From: Prevotella sp.
GTDB taxonomy: Bacteria > Bacteroidota > Bacteroidia > Bacteroidales > Bacteroidaceae
Direction: 5' to 3'
Length of the DNA: 42,404 bases
Assembly (NCBI GenBank): GCA_016285055.1
Contig: JAEEPZ010000022.1
Location: 1-42,404, forward strand
Positions 17,902-25,983 of the stretch are shown here, piece after piece. Both the position numbers and the translations under genes were made by a program. The notes beneath the pieces were generated by a model. That model was not told where the DNA came from, did not search any database, and worked only from the letters and a program-made list of their open reading frames with translations. Position 1 is the first letter of the stretch, and each line of letters begins with the position of its first letter.

Positions 17902-18075
17902 ATGAACAAGAAACAATACCAACAGCCCACGCTGCACATTGTAAACGTCAAAATCGAGAACCTCATGGGCGACCTCACCAGCGTTGGCGGCAACGTCTTC
18001 AGCGGCTCCATCAAAGCCGGCAACGTCGCCGCCCGAGGCCGTGACTTCGACGGCTGGGACGACGATGACGAATAA
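17902..18075 (+). CDS. Small peptide gene, possible modified or exported peptide precursor
   Basis: 57 aa, beginning MNKKQYQQPTLHIVNVKIEN and ending in an acidic tail RDFDGWDDDDE. The layout (MNKKxYxxPxxxxV, a hydrophobic L-M-G-D-L stretch, a Gly/Ser/Asn-rich core at ~27-45, an acidic aromatic tail) resembles many small Bacteroidales proteins whose leader-like N-terminus recalls peptide precursors. It has its own -7 box 45 nt upstream and a strong hairpin at 18282, so it appears monocistronic inside a repeat island. Codon use is GC-rich at third positions like the neighbouring genes, which supports coding. A radical SAM gene lies 326 nt downstream but is of a common housekeeping type, so a functional link is only a guess. 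Confidence 0.6.
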   Translation: MNKKQYQQPTLHIVNVKIENLMGDLTSVGGNVFSGSIKAGNVAARGRDFDGWDDDDE

Positions 18076-18103
18076 GCCCTGAAGGGACAACATCATCGGT
18101 AAT

Positions 18104-18250
18104 CCTATTCTCTCCCTTGCAAAAGGGGAGTGGGAGGGGATTTTGTCCCTTTGCAATAAGGGAGTGAGAGGGGGATTTATCTGCGCATAAGCAGCCCCTA
18201 CTTTTTCTTTGCAAGGGGGGAATCATTTACCTCTGCGGCGGGCAAGGCGC
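18104..18250. repeat. Dispersed G/C-block element, second large copy
   Basis: This stretch repeats the pattern of 17319-17430: CTCTCCCTTGCAAAAGGGGAG, then GAGGGGGATTTATCTGCGCA, then TTTGCAAGGGGGGAATCA and CTCTGCGGCGG. Alternating C-runs and G-runs can fold into several short stems. It lies just after the small gene. A shorter copy is at 865-912. No coding capacity is evident. Confidence 0.65.
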
Positions 18251-18281
18251 AGCAAGCAGTCCCAAAGACGCAGTTAAAAAG

Positions 18282-18337
18282 TCCCGAAGGGACGACAGAA
18301 GACAGGCGCATCGTCTCTGTCGTCTCTTCGGGATTTT
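18282..18337 (+). terminator. Strong hairpin terminator after the small gene
   Basis: Eighteen-bp arms (18282-18299 and 18316-18333, TCCCGAAGGGACGACAGA against TCTGTCGTCTCTTCGGGA) pair with a single G-U, with a 16-nt loop, and are followed by TTTT and preceded by AAAAAG. The near-symmetry means it could stop transcription in either direction. It separates the repeat island from the radical SAM gene at 18402. Confidence 0.7.
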
Positions 18338-18401
18338 GGGTGGTGAGGTGCCATGATGCAGGGGCATCGACCCTGACAAGGGCAGCCCCCTCAATGGTTA
18401 A

Positions 18402-19268
18402 ATGATGACATGCAAATATTATAAACTATTGGACGACGGACGGGTGGAGTGCGAGCTATGCCCTCACCACTGCCGCATGGCCGATGGCAAGACGGGGCTG
18501 TGCCGCAGCCGACGGAATGATCACGGCATGCTTGTCAGCGAGGTGTATGGCAAGCCCTGCTCGCTGGCCATCGATCCTGTGGAGAAGAAACCGCTGTATC
18601 ACTTCCACCCTGGCACGAAGTGTCTCTCCATGGCGTGTACGGGCTGCAACTTCCGCTGTCTGAACTGTCAGAACCACGACATCTCGCAGGTATCGCCCTC
18701 GGAGACAGGCCACTACGACCTGTCGCCTGAAGCGGTGGTAGAGCTCTGTTTAGAGCATCATTGCCCCGGCATTGCCTACACTTACACTGAGCCCTTGACC
18801 TATCTGGAGTATATCACCGACACGTCACGCCTGGCTCACGCTAACGGCCTTTGGAACATCCTCGTCACGGCGGGCTACGTCTGTCAGGAGCCTCTGCAGG
18901 ACCTCCTACCCTACCTCGATGCAGCCAACATCGACCTCAAGTCGTTTAGCGACGACATCTATATGAAGGTGAGCGGCGGCCATCTGCAGCCTGTCCTCGA
19001 CACCATCCTGGCCATGCATCGTGCCGGTGTGTGGGTAGAGCTGACGAATCTCATCATACCAGAAGTGAATGACGACCTGCCGATGATTCGCCAGATGTGC
19101 CGATGGATAGCAGACAACGGGCTGGCCGACCATCCCCTGCACTTCAGCCGCTTCTTCCCACGTTATAAGATGAAGGACATCGCTCCTACGCCCATCCATA
19201 CGCTGAAGGCGGCAAGGGAGACAGCACTTGAGGAGGGCATCGAATATGTATATTTAGGAAATGTATAA
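18402..19268 (+). CDS. AmmeMemoRadiSam-type radical SAM enzyme
   Basis: 288 aa. The radical SAM cluster motif is C82-x3-C86-x2-C89 (CNFRCLNC). The N-terminus carries extra cysteines in ECELCPHHC and GLC (~17-34), and EKKPLYHFHPG precedes the cluster; together these match the pyruvate-formate-lyase-activating-like enzymes of the AMMECR1/Memo/radical SAM system. The true substrate of this family is not known to me. AMMECR1 and Memo partners are not in this window. It begins an apparent operon with the DUF1593 gene (11-nt gap) and dinB. Cytosolic. Confidence 0.85.
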   Translation: MMTCKYYKLLDDGRVECELCPHHCRMADGKTGLCRSRRNDHGMLVSEVYGKPCSLAIDPVEKKPLYHFHPGTKCLSMACTGCNFRCLNCQNHDISQVSPSETGHYDLSPEAVVELCLEHHCPGIAYTYTEPLTYLEYITDTSRLAHANGLWNILVTAGYVCQEPLQDLLPYLDAANIDLKSFSDDIYMKVSGGHLQPVLDTILAMHRAGVWVELTNLIIPEVNDDLPMIRQMCRWIADNGLADHPLHFSRFFPRYKMKDIAPTPIHTLKAARETALEEGIEYVYLGNV

Positions 19269-19279
19269 CAGCTACTGAC

Positions 19280-20704
19280 ATGAGAAGAATCATTCTGTTC
19301 GCCATCAGCGTGATGTGCTGCCTCATCGTTTCGGCGCAGCAGAAGCCGATGAAGCCCCGCCTCGTAGTGTGTACCGACATAGCGCCTGCCGACATTGAGC
19401 CCGACGACATGGAGTCGATGGTCAGACTGATGGCTTATGCCGACTGCTTCGAGATAGAGGCGCTGATCACCACCGTAGGATGGAACGCCGACCCCTACCC
19501 TACTGAGTGGAAGGATTATCTGACCCGAGTCATTGAGGCATATCGCAAGGATGTGCCCCGACTGATGGCTCGCTCTGGTCAGACGAGCTTCCTCCCTTTA
19601 GAGCAAGAGAACGGCAGGCAGCAGATGGGTTACTGGCCCAGCGCCGACTATCTGTCCCAGCGCGCCGTGATGGGCAGTCAGAACGGAGGCATCAAGGCCG
19701 TTGGCGAGAACAACGACACGCCGGGCAGCAACCTGCTCATCCGTCTGGCAGACGAAGACGACCCTCGCCCCATCTACGTGGCAGCATGGGGAGGGGCCAA
19801 CACACTGGCACAGGCCATCTGGCGAGTGAAAGAGACGCGCACGGCCAGCGAACTGTCGCAGTTTGTAAACCGATTCCGCATCTACACGATTACCGACCAG
19901 GACATGGCCTACAACAACCGCATGAACCGGGCTTACAGCTCGCACATGTGGCTGCGCCAAGACTTTGCCGACAATCTGCCGTTCATCTGGGACGAGGGCA
20001 CGTGGCAGGAGCAGTGCGAGCTGGGCAAGCGCCACTGGCAGCAACACAAGGACCACATTCAGGGCCGGGGCATGCTGGGCAGCGAATATCCCACCTACAA
20101 ATGGGGTGTGGAGGGCGACACGCCCAGCTTTCTCTACCTGATGCCCAACGGCCTCAACGACCCCGAAGACCCGCGGCAGGCCGGATGGGCTGGCTATCAT
20201 GAGCGAGGCATCAGCCCCGACTCGCTGACCACGGCCTGGAACAGTTGGCAGGAGCCGGTGCGCAGCATCTCCGTCGGCTACAAGCAGCGCTTCTATCCCG
20301 ACGAGCTCAACGACTTCATGGCTCGCATGCAATGGGCGGCCGAAGGACATGGCAACAGAAATGCGGCAGTGGTGGTGAATGGTGACAAAGGGCTGTCGCC
20401 CATCATCATCGAAGCGCAAGCTGGCAGAGGGATGCGGCTCGATGCCTCCCTGTCAACTGACCCTGACGGCGATGCGCTCTCATTCCTATGGTGGCAGCAG
20501 AAGGAGATAGGCGATGGCACGCTCACCATAGAACATGCAGAGCAGCCGGAAACCACCATCTATATACCTTCCGATGCTCACGGCAAAGAGTTTCACATCA
20601 TCTGCGAAGTCCACGACAAAGGGCCCTTCCACCTTGTTTCCTACCGACGGGTCATCATCAAAGTAACGGATAGAAGCAGCGTCCATCAGTTTTTAGAGAA
20701 ATAA
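19280..20704 (+). CDS. Secreted DUF1593 nucleoside-hydrolase-like protein
   Basis: 474 aa with a cleavable signal peptide (about 1-19, ending VSA-QQ). The mature start RLVVCTDIAPADIEPDDMES resembles the metal-binding N-terminus of nucleoside hydrolases (DxDxxxDD-like) and is typical of DUF1593. The phrases ALITTVGWN and AAWGGANTLAQAIW fit the family, and the C-terminal ~100 residues form a beta-sandwich (LDASLSTDPDGDALSFLWWQ), as is usual there. Probable periplasmic or surface role in nucleoside or glycoside breakdown; the substrate is unknown. It lies between the radical SAM enzyme and dinB with short gaps. Confidence 0.88.
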   Translation: MRRIILFAISVMCCLIVSAQQKPMKPRLVVCTDIAPADIEPDDMESMVRLMAYADCFEIEALITTVGWNADPYPTEWKDYLTRVIEAYRKDVPRLMARSGQTSFLPLEQENGRQQMGYWPSADYLSQRAVMGSQNGGIKAVGENNDTPGSNLLIRLADEDDPRPIYVAAWGGANTLAQAIWRVKETRTASELSQFVNRFRIYTITDQDMAYNNRMNRAYSSHMWLRQDFADNLPFIWDEGTWQEQCELGKRHWQQHKDHIQGRGMLGSEYPTYKWGVEGDTPSFLYLMPNGLNDPEDPRQAGWAGYHERGISPDSLTTAWNSWQEPVRSISVGYKQRFYPDELNDFMARMQWAAEGHGNRNAAVVVNGDKGLSPIIIEAQAGRGMRLDASLSTDPDGDALSFLWWQQKEIGDGTLTIEHAEQPETTIYIPSDAHGKEFHIICEVHDKGPFHLVSYRRVIIKVTDRSSVHQFLEK

Positions 20705-20726
20705 AAAACACGGCAGATTACCACCA

Positions 20727-21860
20727 ATGAAGATTATCCATGTGGACATGGATCAGTTTTTTGCGGCTGTGGAGCAACGCGACCATCCCGAGCTGAAGGG
20801 CAAGGCGATAGCTGTGGGCCATGATGCCGAGCGCGGCGTGGTGTCGACCGCCAGCTACGAGGCGCGTCGCTTTGGCGTCCATTCGGCGCAGTCCATCCAG
20901 GTGGCCAAGCGCCTGTGCCCGCAGCTCATCATCGTTGAGCCTCACTTTCAGCGATACAAGGAGGTGTCGGCGCAGCTGCACAGCATCTTCCACGACTACA
21001 CCGACCTGATTGAGCCTATCTCACTCGATGAAGCCTTCCTTGACGTGACAGAGAATCGGCGCGGCATAGAGCTGGGCGTGGATATTGCCCGCGAGATCAA
21101 GCAGCGCATCCGTGAGACCACAGGGCTGACGGCCTCGGCCGGCGTGAGCTACTGCAAGTTCCTGGCCAAGATAGCCTCCGACTGGCGCAAGCCCGACGGA
21201 CTGACGGTCATTCACCCTGACCGTGCGCTCGACTTTATCGCCCAGCTGAGAGTGGAGAAGATATGGGGCGTGGGGCAGAAAACCGCTGAGAAGATGCACC
21301 GCATGGGCATCTTCACCGGCTCAGACCTGAGAAACATGGCGCTGAGCCGACTGACGCAGGAGTTCGGCAAGATGGGGCAGATGTTCTACAACTTTGCGCG
21401 CGGCATCGACGACCGGCCCGTCATCACCGAGTGGGAGCGCAAGTCCGTGAGCTGTGAGCAGACCTTCGAGACGGACATCAGCGAAAAGGCTGCCGTCACC
21501 ATCCATCTGTATCACATCGTGCTGGAGCTGGTGAGACGTATCGAGAAGAATGACTTCGAAGGGCGCACACTGACCCTGAAAGTCAAGTTCTTGAACTTCC
21601 AGCAGATAACGCGCAGCCTTACCGTTGACCATTCGCTTCGCACCAAGGACGACATCCTGCCACTGGCGAAGCAACTGATGCAGAGCGTGGAATTCAGCTC
21701 CCACCCTATCCGGCTGTTAGGCTTGGGCGTGTCGAACCCTGGAGGCTCCTCGTCCAACGGAGGGTCGGGCAGCCCGCAGCCCGCCGAGTCGGGCCAAGGG
21801 GCCAACCGGCCACAATGGATAGAGCTGGAACTGGAGTTCCAGGACTGGCCCGACGATTGA
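20727..21860 (+). CDS. dinB: DNA polymerase IV (Y-family)
   Basis: 377 aa. Translesion polymerase of the Y family. Metal-binding residues are visible as D7 and D9 in HVDMDQFFAAVE and D101-E102 in SLDEAFLDV; GVVSTASYEARRFGVHSA and SAGVSYCKFLAKIASDWRKP are family signatures. Little-finger residues follow from about 240. A Gly/Ser-rich tail (~332-360) precedes WIELELEF, which could be the beta-clamp binding peptide. The gene is 22 nt after the DUF1593 gene. I see no SOS box that I can name upstream, so damage control of expression is not established here. Confidence 0.96.
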   Translation: MKIIHVDMDQFFAAVEQRDHPELKGKAIAVGHDAERGVVSTASYEARRFGVHSAQSIQVAKRLCPQLIIVEPHFQRYKEVSAQLHSIFHDYTDLIEPISLDEAFLDVTENRRGIELGVDIAREIKQRIRETTGLTASAGVSYCKFLAKIASDWRKPDGLTVIHPDRALDFIAQLRVEKIWGVGQKTAEKMHRMGIFTGSDLRNMALSRLTQEFGKMGQMFYNFARGIDDRPVITEWERKSVSCEQTFETDISEKAAVTIHLYHIVLELVRRIEKNDFEGRTLTLKVKFLNFQQITRSLTVDHSLRTKDDILPLAKQLMQSVEFSSHPIRLLGLGVSNPGGSSSNGGSGSPQPAESGQGANRPQWIELELEFQDWPDD

Positions 21861-21986
21861 TGTGAAAGAGCCGACACACACAGAACCAGCCCTTCACCGT
21901 CGCCCCATCAGGCGCTGCTGTTCATGGGATATAATAAAAACACTTAAAACTGCATGCAAAAATAGCCATCATCCACGTTTTTTTCC

Positions 21987-21994
21987 TATTTTTG
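21987..21994 (+). promoter_or_regulatory. Possible -7 box before the repeat leader
   Basis: TATTTTTG matches TAnnTTTG and lies in an A/T-rich stretch after dinB. No TTTG is found at the right distance upstream. If real, the transcript starts near 22001 and carries the full inverted array at 22032-22254 as leader of the esterase gene. Confidence 0.35.
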
Positions 21995-22031
21995 TACCCG
22001 TTATTACTTTTATTCAACTATCGCAAGTTTG

Positions 22032-22254
22032 GGAGTTAAAGGAGTTAAAGGAGTTAAAGGAGTTAAAGGAGTTAAAGACAATAGCTTTGCTATGGATTTC
22101 AACCCAGAGACAAAAGCTCTTCATGGAGAGCCATTTGTCTTTAACTCCTTTAACTCCCTTAACTCCCTTAACTCCTTTAACTCCTTTAACTCCTTAACTC
22201 CTTTAACTCCTTAACTCCTTTAACTCCTTTAACTCCTTTAACTCCTTTAACATT
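22032..22254. repeat. Large inverted array of 9-bp repeats
   Basis: Five head-to-tail GGAGTTAAA units (22032-22076) face about twelve units of the reverse complement TTTAACTCC (22140-22254), some shortened to 8 bp or changed to CTTAACTCC. The 63-nt centre holds GACAAA/TTTGTC and GCTCT/AGAGC pairs plus a small ATAGC/GCTAT stem, so the whole block can fold into one long hairpin. It ends two bases before the ATG at 22256. No coding role is evident although frames stay open. Confidence 0.92.
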
Positions 22255-22255
22255 A

Positions 22256-23713
22256 ATGAAACAGACTCTTTCCGCCCTTCTTGTGTTCCTGCTTTGCACT
22301 ACCTTTGCAAACGCTCAGTATCAACAAGTGAACGACATTCCCTACACGTCGTCCTCCGACGCCTACGCTCAGGAGCGCTGCAAGCTTGACGTGTATTACT
22401 CCCCCGACCTGAAAGAAGCCCCCGTGGTGGTGTGGTTTCATGGCGGCGGCATCGAGGGCGGCAACAAGCACATCGATGCCCAGCTGAAGAACAGCGGCCT
22501 CGTGGTGGTAGCCGCCAACTACCGTCTGCTGCCAAAGGCCAAGATCGACGATATCCTCGACGACGCCGCAGCAGCTGTGGCCTGGACCTACAAGAACATT
22601 GCGAAATACGGCGGCAGCCGGCGCAAAATCTTCGTAGCAGGCCACTCCGCCGGCGGCTATCTGCTCGACATGATTGGACTGGATAAGCGCTGGCTCGCCA
22701 AGTACGGCGTGGACGCCGACTCGCTGGCAGCCCTTGTGCCGTTCAGCGGACAGTGCATCACCCACTATAACATCCGCAAGCAGCAGGGCATCCCACCCCT
22801 GCAGGCCACCATCGACCAGTATGCGCCGCTCACCTATGTCCGTCCCGATGCACCACCCATCGTCATCATCTCCGGCGACAGAGAGCAGGAGCTGTATGGC
22901 CGCTATGAGGAGCAGGCGTACTTCTGGCGTATGCTGAAACTGGTGGGCCACAAGGATGTGACGCTCTACGAGATGCAGGGCTACGACCACGGCGCCATGC
23001 CGCAGCCCGCCTACAAAATCCTGAAAGACCACATCAAGCGCATTACCAGCATGATGACCTCTGCCCTGCCCCGCCCACAGATCAAAGCCGAGCAGCAGGC
23101 AGAATACCGCTTTACGTGGCAACCGGAATACGTCAGGAACGGTGCCACGATAGACAGCGCCAATCCTGCCATTCTTCATTTGTCAGGTCATCAGGGCTAC
23201 TATGACCTCACACAGGAGACGGGCGCAGTGGTCAAAGACCTGCGCGACTTCAGCATCTCCGTCTGGTTCAAGGTCAGCTCAGACAATGCACTCGACGGCT
23301 ACGGCCATTTCCTCTTTGCCTTCTCACAACTGGCAGAGAACAGCGCCCACGAAGGGCCGTACATGGCCATGCGGCTGAATGAGCAGCGCTTTGAGACCTC
23401 CACAGGCGGCTACGAGCATGAGGAAATCATCATGCAGGGAGGCAAGCCCAAGCGCGATGTATGGGTGCATGCCCTCTACCGACAGCAGGGGCACAAGGGT
23501 GAGCTGTTTCTCGACGGCAAGCTCATAGGACGCAACGAAAAGATGCCTATCCTTGCAGAGATTTTCCGCGATGCTCCCGCCCACTGCTGGATAGGCCGTG
23601 CTCCGTTTCGTGGTGACAAGTATCTGACGCAAACGGAAGTGGCCGACTTCCGCATCTACAACTATGCTGTCAGCAATCAGGAAATGAACAAGCTGAAGCA
23701 GAGGCCTCAATAG
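22256..23713 (+). CDS. Secreted alpha/beta-hydrolase esterase with LamG-like C-terminal domain
   Basis: 485 aa with a signal peptide (about 1-20, ending ANA-Q). The catalytic domain has the oxyanion motif H62-G-G-G65 and the nucleophile elbow G-H-S131-A-G-G, as in the BD-FAE/carboxylesterase group; a likely Asp lies in SGDREQELYG and the His in GYDHGAM. From about residue 275 the sequence becomes beta-rich (FSISVWFKV, later ELFLDGKLIG and AHCWIGRAPFRG), matching a concanavalin-like LamG domain. It probably removes ester groups from glycans in the periplasm or at the surface; the substrate is unknown. The ATG follows directly on the inverted repeat array. Confidence 0.85.
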   Translation: MKQTLSALLVFLLCTTFANAQYQQVNDIPYTSSSDAYAQERCKLDVYYSPDLKEAPVVVWFHGGGIEGGNKHIDAQLKNSGLVVVAANYRLLPKAKIDDILDDAAAAVAWTYKNIAKYGGSRRKIFVAGHSAGGYLLDMIGLDKRWLAKYGVDADSLAALVPFSGQCITHYNIRKQQGIPPLQATIDQYAPLTYVRPDAPPIVIISGDREQELYGRYEEQAYFWRMLKLVGHKDVTLYEMQGYDHGAMPQPAYKILKDHIKRITSMMTSALPRPQIKAEQQAEYRFTWQPEYVRNGATIDSANPAILHLSGHQGYYDLTQETGAVVKDLRDFSISVWFKVSSDNALDGYGHFLFAFSQLAENSAHEGPYMAMRLNEQRFETSTGGYEHEEIIMQGGKPKRDVWVHALYRQQGHKGELFLDGKLIGRNEKMPILAEIFRDAPAHCWIGRAPFRGDKYLTQTEVADFRIYNYAVSNQEMNKLKQRPQ

Positions 23714-23773
23714 CCGCTTTTACGCGGTCGGTATGCACGAATGTGTGCACCACTCGGCCGGCCAAGCACCTTT

Positions 23774-24808
23774 TTACAGCTCTTGCCGCCTGGCCAGCTG
23801 CTGACGCAGCTGCTGGGCCGCAGGGCCTTCGGCGGGACGGCAAGGCATGAAGCCCTCGGTGAGCAGCAGGTGCTCGGCCAACAGGGAGAGGACCGCCGCA
23901 AACAAGGGCAGGCGGCCGTCGTCTTCCACTTGCTTCATCAGCTGCTCCTCGTTGATGTTGTCACCATGCAGCACCCGAGCCAGCTCGCTGAGTCTGAGCA
24001 GCGACGGCCCCTGACTGGCAATATCGGCCAACAGCTGTAGGGCTGAGGCCGTAGGCATGGGCTGAGGCTGACGGAAGTCGGCGGGCAGATAGCAGTCAAG
24101 TCCATTCTCTCCGTCCTCCCGAGAAGGGGCCTCTGCCGGCACCTCGCCCACAGGCATGAGGCTGTCGGTTTTGATGCCCAGCATGGTCATGCCCTGCTGC
24201 ACCAGTGGCAGCACGCCCTCGTTGGTGGCATAGAGGGCGATATGCCGGAAGTTGGCTTTGTCGGCAGAATAATGATAGGTAGGCGGCAACCATCGTGTGT
24301 CGCCGTAGGTGGCCACTGCCAGCGCTGCTGTGAGCAGGCGGTGGGTCTCGGTGTCCATCAGCGGCAGCACGTCGGAGTTCATCACCCGCTGATAGATGGT
24401 CATCATCTGCCGGGCACAGTCGTCGGCTGTGAGGGTGCGGGTGATGAGCGGGTTGCGCACGGTCTCAATGCGTGGGAACTGCTTTTGCAGGCATGCGGCC
24501 TCATGCGGGCTTCGCGCCACTACGACATAGGCTCGCACCGGTCCGAGCACGTCGCCATGAGGTGTGACGACGAGCCGCAGGCCTGCTGGCAGTGTGAACG
24601 GCGCCGTGGCTCCATGCAGGTGCAGAATGTCGGGATGGTGCTCTTCGGTCATCTGTCGGCAGTCCTTGGCATTGGTGCAGGCATACATCACACAAGGCTC
24701 GTCAAAGAGTGATTTCCCAGCGGCCAGCGCCTGTGTGCCCTGCATGAGCATCTCCACATAGCGACCCGCCATAGCGTCGCTCTCGTCGTAAATATGCAAT
24801 ACAGTCAT
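23774..24808 (-). CDS. Glycosyltransferase-like protein, possibly degenerate
   Basis: 344 aa. The first ~170 residues look like the N-terminal half of a GT4/GT-B glycosyltransferase: MTVLHIYDESDAMAGRYVE, DILHLHGATAPF, VVTPHGDVLGP, then VVVARSPHEAACLQKQFP. The expected C-terminal nucleotide-sugar motif (E-x7-E) is not seen; instead the rest is helical with no known motif. It may be a GT relative that lost catalysis or has a new partner. It lies 12 nt after lysA in the same direction and is the last gene of the long minus-strand run. Confidence 0.5.
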   Translation of the reverse strand: MTVLHIYDESDAMAGRYVEMLMQGTQALAAGKSLFDEPCVMYACTNAKDCRQMTEEHHPDILHLHGATAPFTLPAGLRLVVTPHGDVLGPVRAYVVVARSPHEAACLQKQFPRIETVRNPLITRTLTADDCARQMMTIYQRVMNSDVLPLMDTETHRLLTAALAVATYGDTRWLPPTYHYSADKANFRHIALYATNEGVLPLVQQGMTMLGIKTDSLMPVGEVPAEAPSREDGENGLDCYLPADFRQPQPMPTASALQLLADIASQGPSLLRLSELARVLHGDNINEEQLMKQVEDDGRLPLFAAVLSLLAEHLLLTEGFMPCRPAEGPAAQQLRQQLARRQEL

Positions 24809-24820
24809 GGAGTAAGGAGT

Positions 24821-25981
24821 CTACAAATCGTCACTGATGATGGCGGTGGGCAGCGGCCGGCAGTTATAGCATGAAGCCATGATCTCGCCATAGGCACCGG
24901 CCGAGCGTATGGCCAGCAGGTCGCCACGGTGGCAGGCGTTGAGGTCGCGCTGCTTGCCGAAGACGTCGGTCGACTCGCAGATAGGCCCCACCACATCGTA
25001 GGCCTGCATGGGCTCGTCGCTCGAGATGTTCTCTATCTTGTGGTAAGCCTGATAGAGCGCCGGACGAATGAGGTCGGTGAAGCCGGCATCGACGATGCAG
25101 AACTTCTTCGTAGCCCCCTCCTTTATATATAATGTACGCGTGATGAGGCTTCCGCACTGTGCCACTACGGCGCGCCCCAGCTCGAAGTGCAGCGTCTGTC
25201 CGGGGCGCAGCTTGAGGCGGCGGGCATAGGTGTCGAAGTAGGCGTGGAAGTCGGGTATGGGCACACGGTTGGGGTGCTGGTAGTCAACGCCCAGTCCGCC
25301 GCCCACGTTGATGTGCTCCACGCTGACATGATGTCGCTCCAGCTGTTCCTGCAGCTCGTTGATGCGGTTGCAGAGTGCCTGGAAGTCGCCCATGTCGAGT
25401 ATCTGCGAACCGATGTGGAAGTGAAGGCCCACGAATCGCACGTTCTGCAGCTTGGCAGCCTCGGCAATGACCGTCTCCATGTCGCGCATGGCAATGCCAA
25501 ACTTGTTCTCTGCCAGTCCCGTGGTGATGTTGGCATGGGTGTGAGCCCCCACGTTGGGGTTCAGTCGGAAGGCGACGGGCGCCACCTTTCCCTTTGCCTC
25601 TGCCAACTGGTTGATGACGTGCAGCTCAGGCAGGCTCTCAACGTTGAAGCAGAAGATGTCGTTGTCGAGTCCGAGGTTGATTTCCCAGTCGCTTTTGCCC
25701 ACGCCAGCGTAGACAATCTTCGAGCCAGGGAATCCCGCCCTGATGCAGGCCTCTATCTCTCCGCCACTGACACAGTCGGCCCCAAAGCCTGCTCTCCTGA
25801 TGAGCCGCAGGATGCTCTGGTTGGCATTGGCCTTCACAGCGTAGTGCATCCTGAAGTTGTCGTGCCCCGCCATCTCAGCCTTGATGGCGTCGAGCGTGGC
25901 ACGCAACAGCTCCATATCGTAATAGTAGAAGGGAGTGCGCTGGGATGCGAACTTCTCTACAGGGAATTGTCCTTTTCTCAT
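24821..25981 (-). CDS. lysA: Diaminopimelate decarboxylase
   Basis: 386 aa. Converts meso-diaminopimelate to L-lysine in the cytosol, using PLP. The PLP lysine is K50 in HYAVKANANQ; the Gly-rich phosphate-binding segment is NVGGGLGVDY (~226-233); the C-terminal active-site cysteine is C335 in GPICESTDVF, and AGAYGE lies near 362. The usual EPGR reads ELGR (267-270). It starts 2 nt after the lysC stop, so aspartokinase and the last lysine enzyme are coupled. Confidence 0.95.
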   Translation of the reverse strand: MRKGQFPVEKFASQRTPFYYYDMELLRATLDAIKAEMAGHDNFRMHYAVKANANQSILRLIRRAGFGADCVSGGEIEACIRAGFPGSKIVYAGVGKSDWEINLGLDNDIFCFNVESLPELHVINQLAEAKGKVAPVAFRLNPNVGAHTHANITTGLAENKFGIAMRDMETVIAEAAKLQNVRFVGLHFHIGSQILDMGDFQALCNRINELQEQLERHHVSVEHINVGGGLGVDYQHPNRVPIPDFHAYFDTYARRLKLRPGQTLHFELGRAVVAQCGSLITRTLYIKEGATKKFCIVDAGFTDLIRPALYQAYHKIENISSDEPMQAYDVVGPICESTDVFGKQRDLNACHRGDLLAIRSAGAYGEIMASCYNCRPLPTAIISDDL

Positions 25982-25983
25982 GG

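Noticed and set aside
17902..19268. Peptide plus radical SAM maturase gene pair
   Set aside because: A strong hairpin and 326 nt of repeats separate them, and the radical SAM enzyme is of a widespread non-peptide type; kept only as a remark.
21862..22214. ORFs across the inverted 9-bp array
   Set aside because: Pure repeat translation (VKG and LTP repeats) without a supported start.
23726..23759. Bidirectional terminator between the esterase and the glycosyltransferase-like gene
   Set aside because: Only TGCAC/GTGCA pairs well; the outer arm needs bulges and there is no T-tract, so I did not list it.
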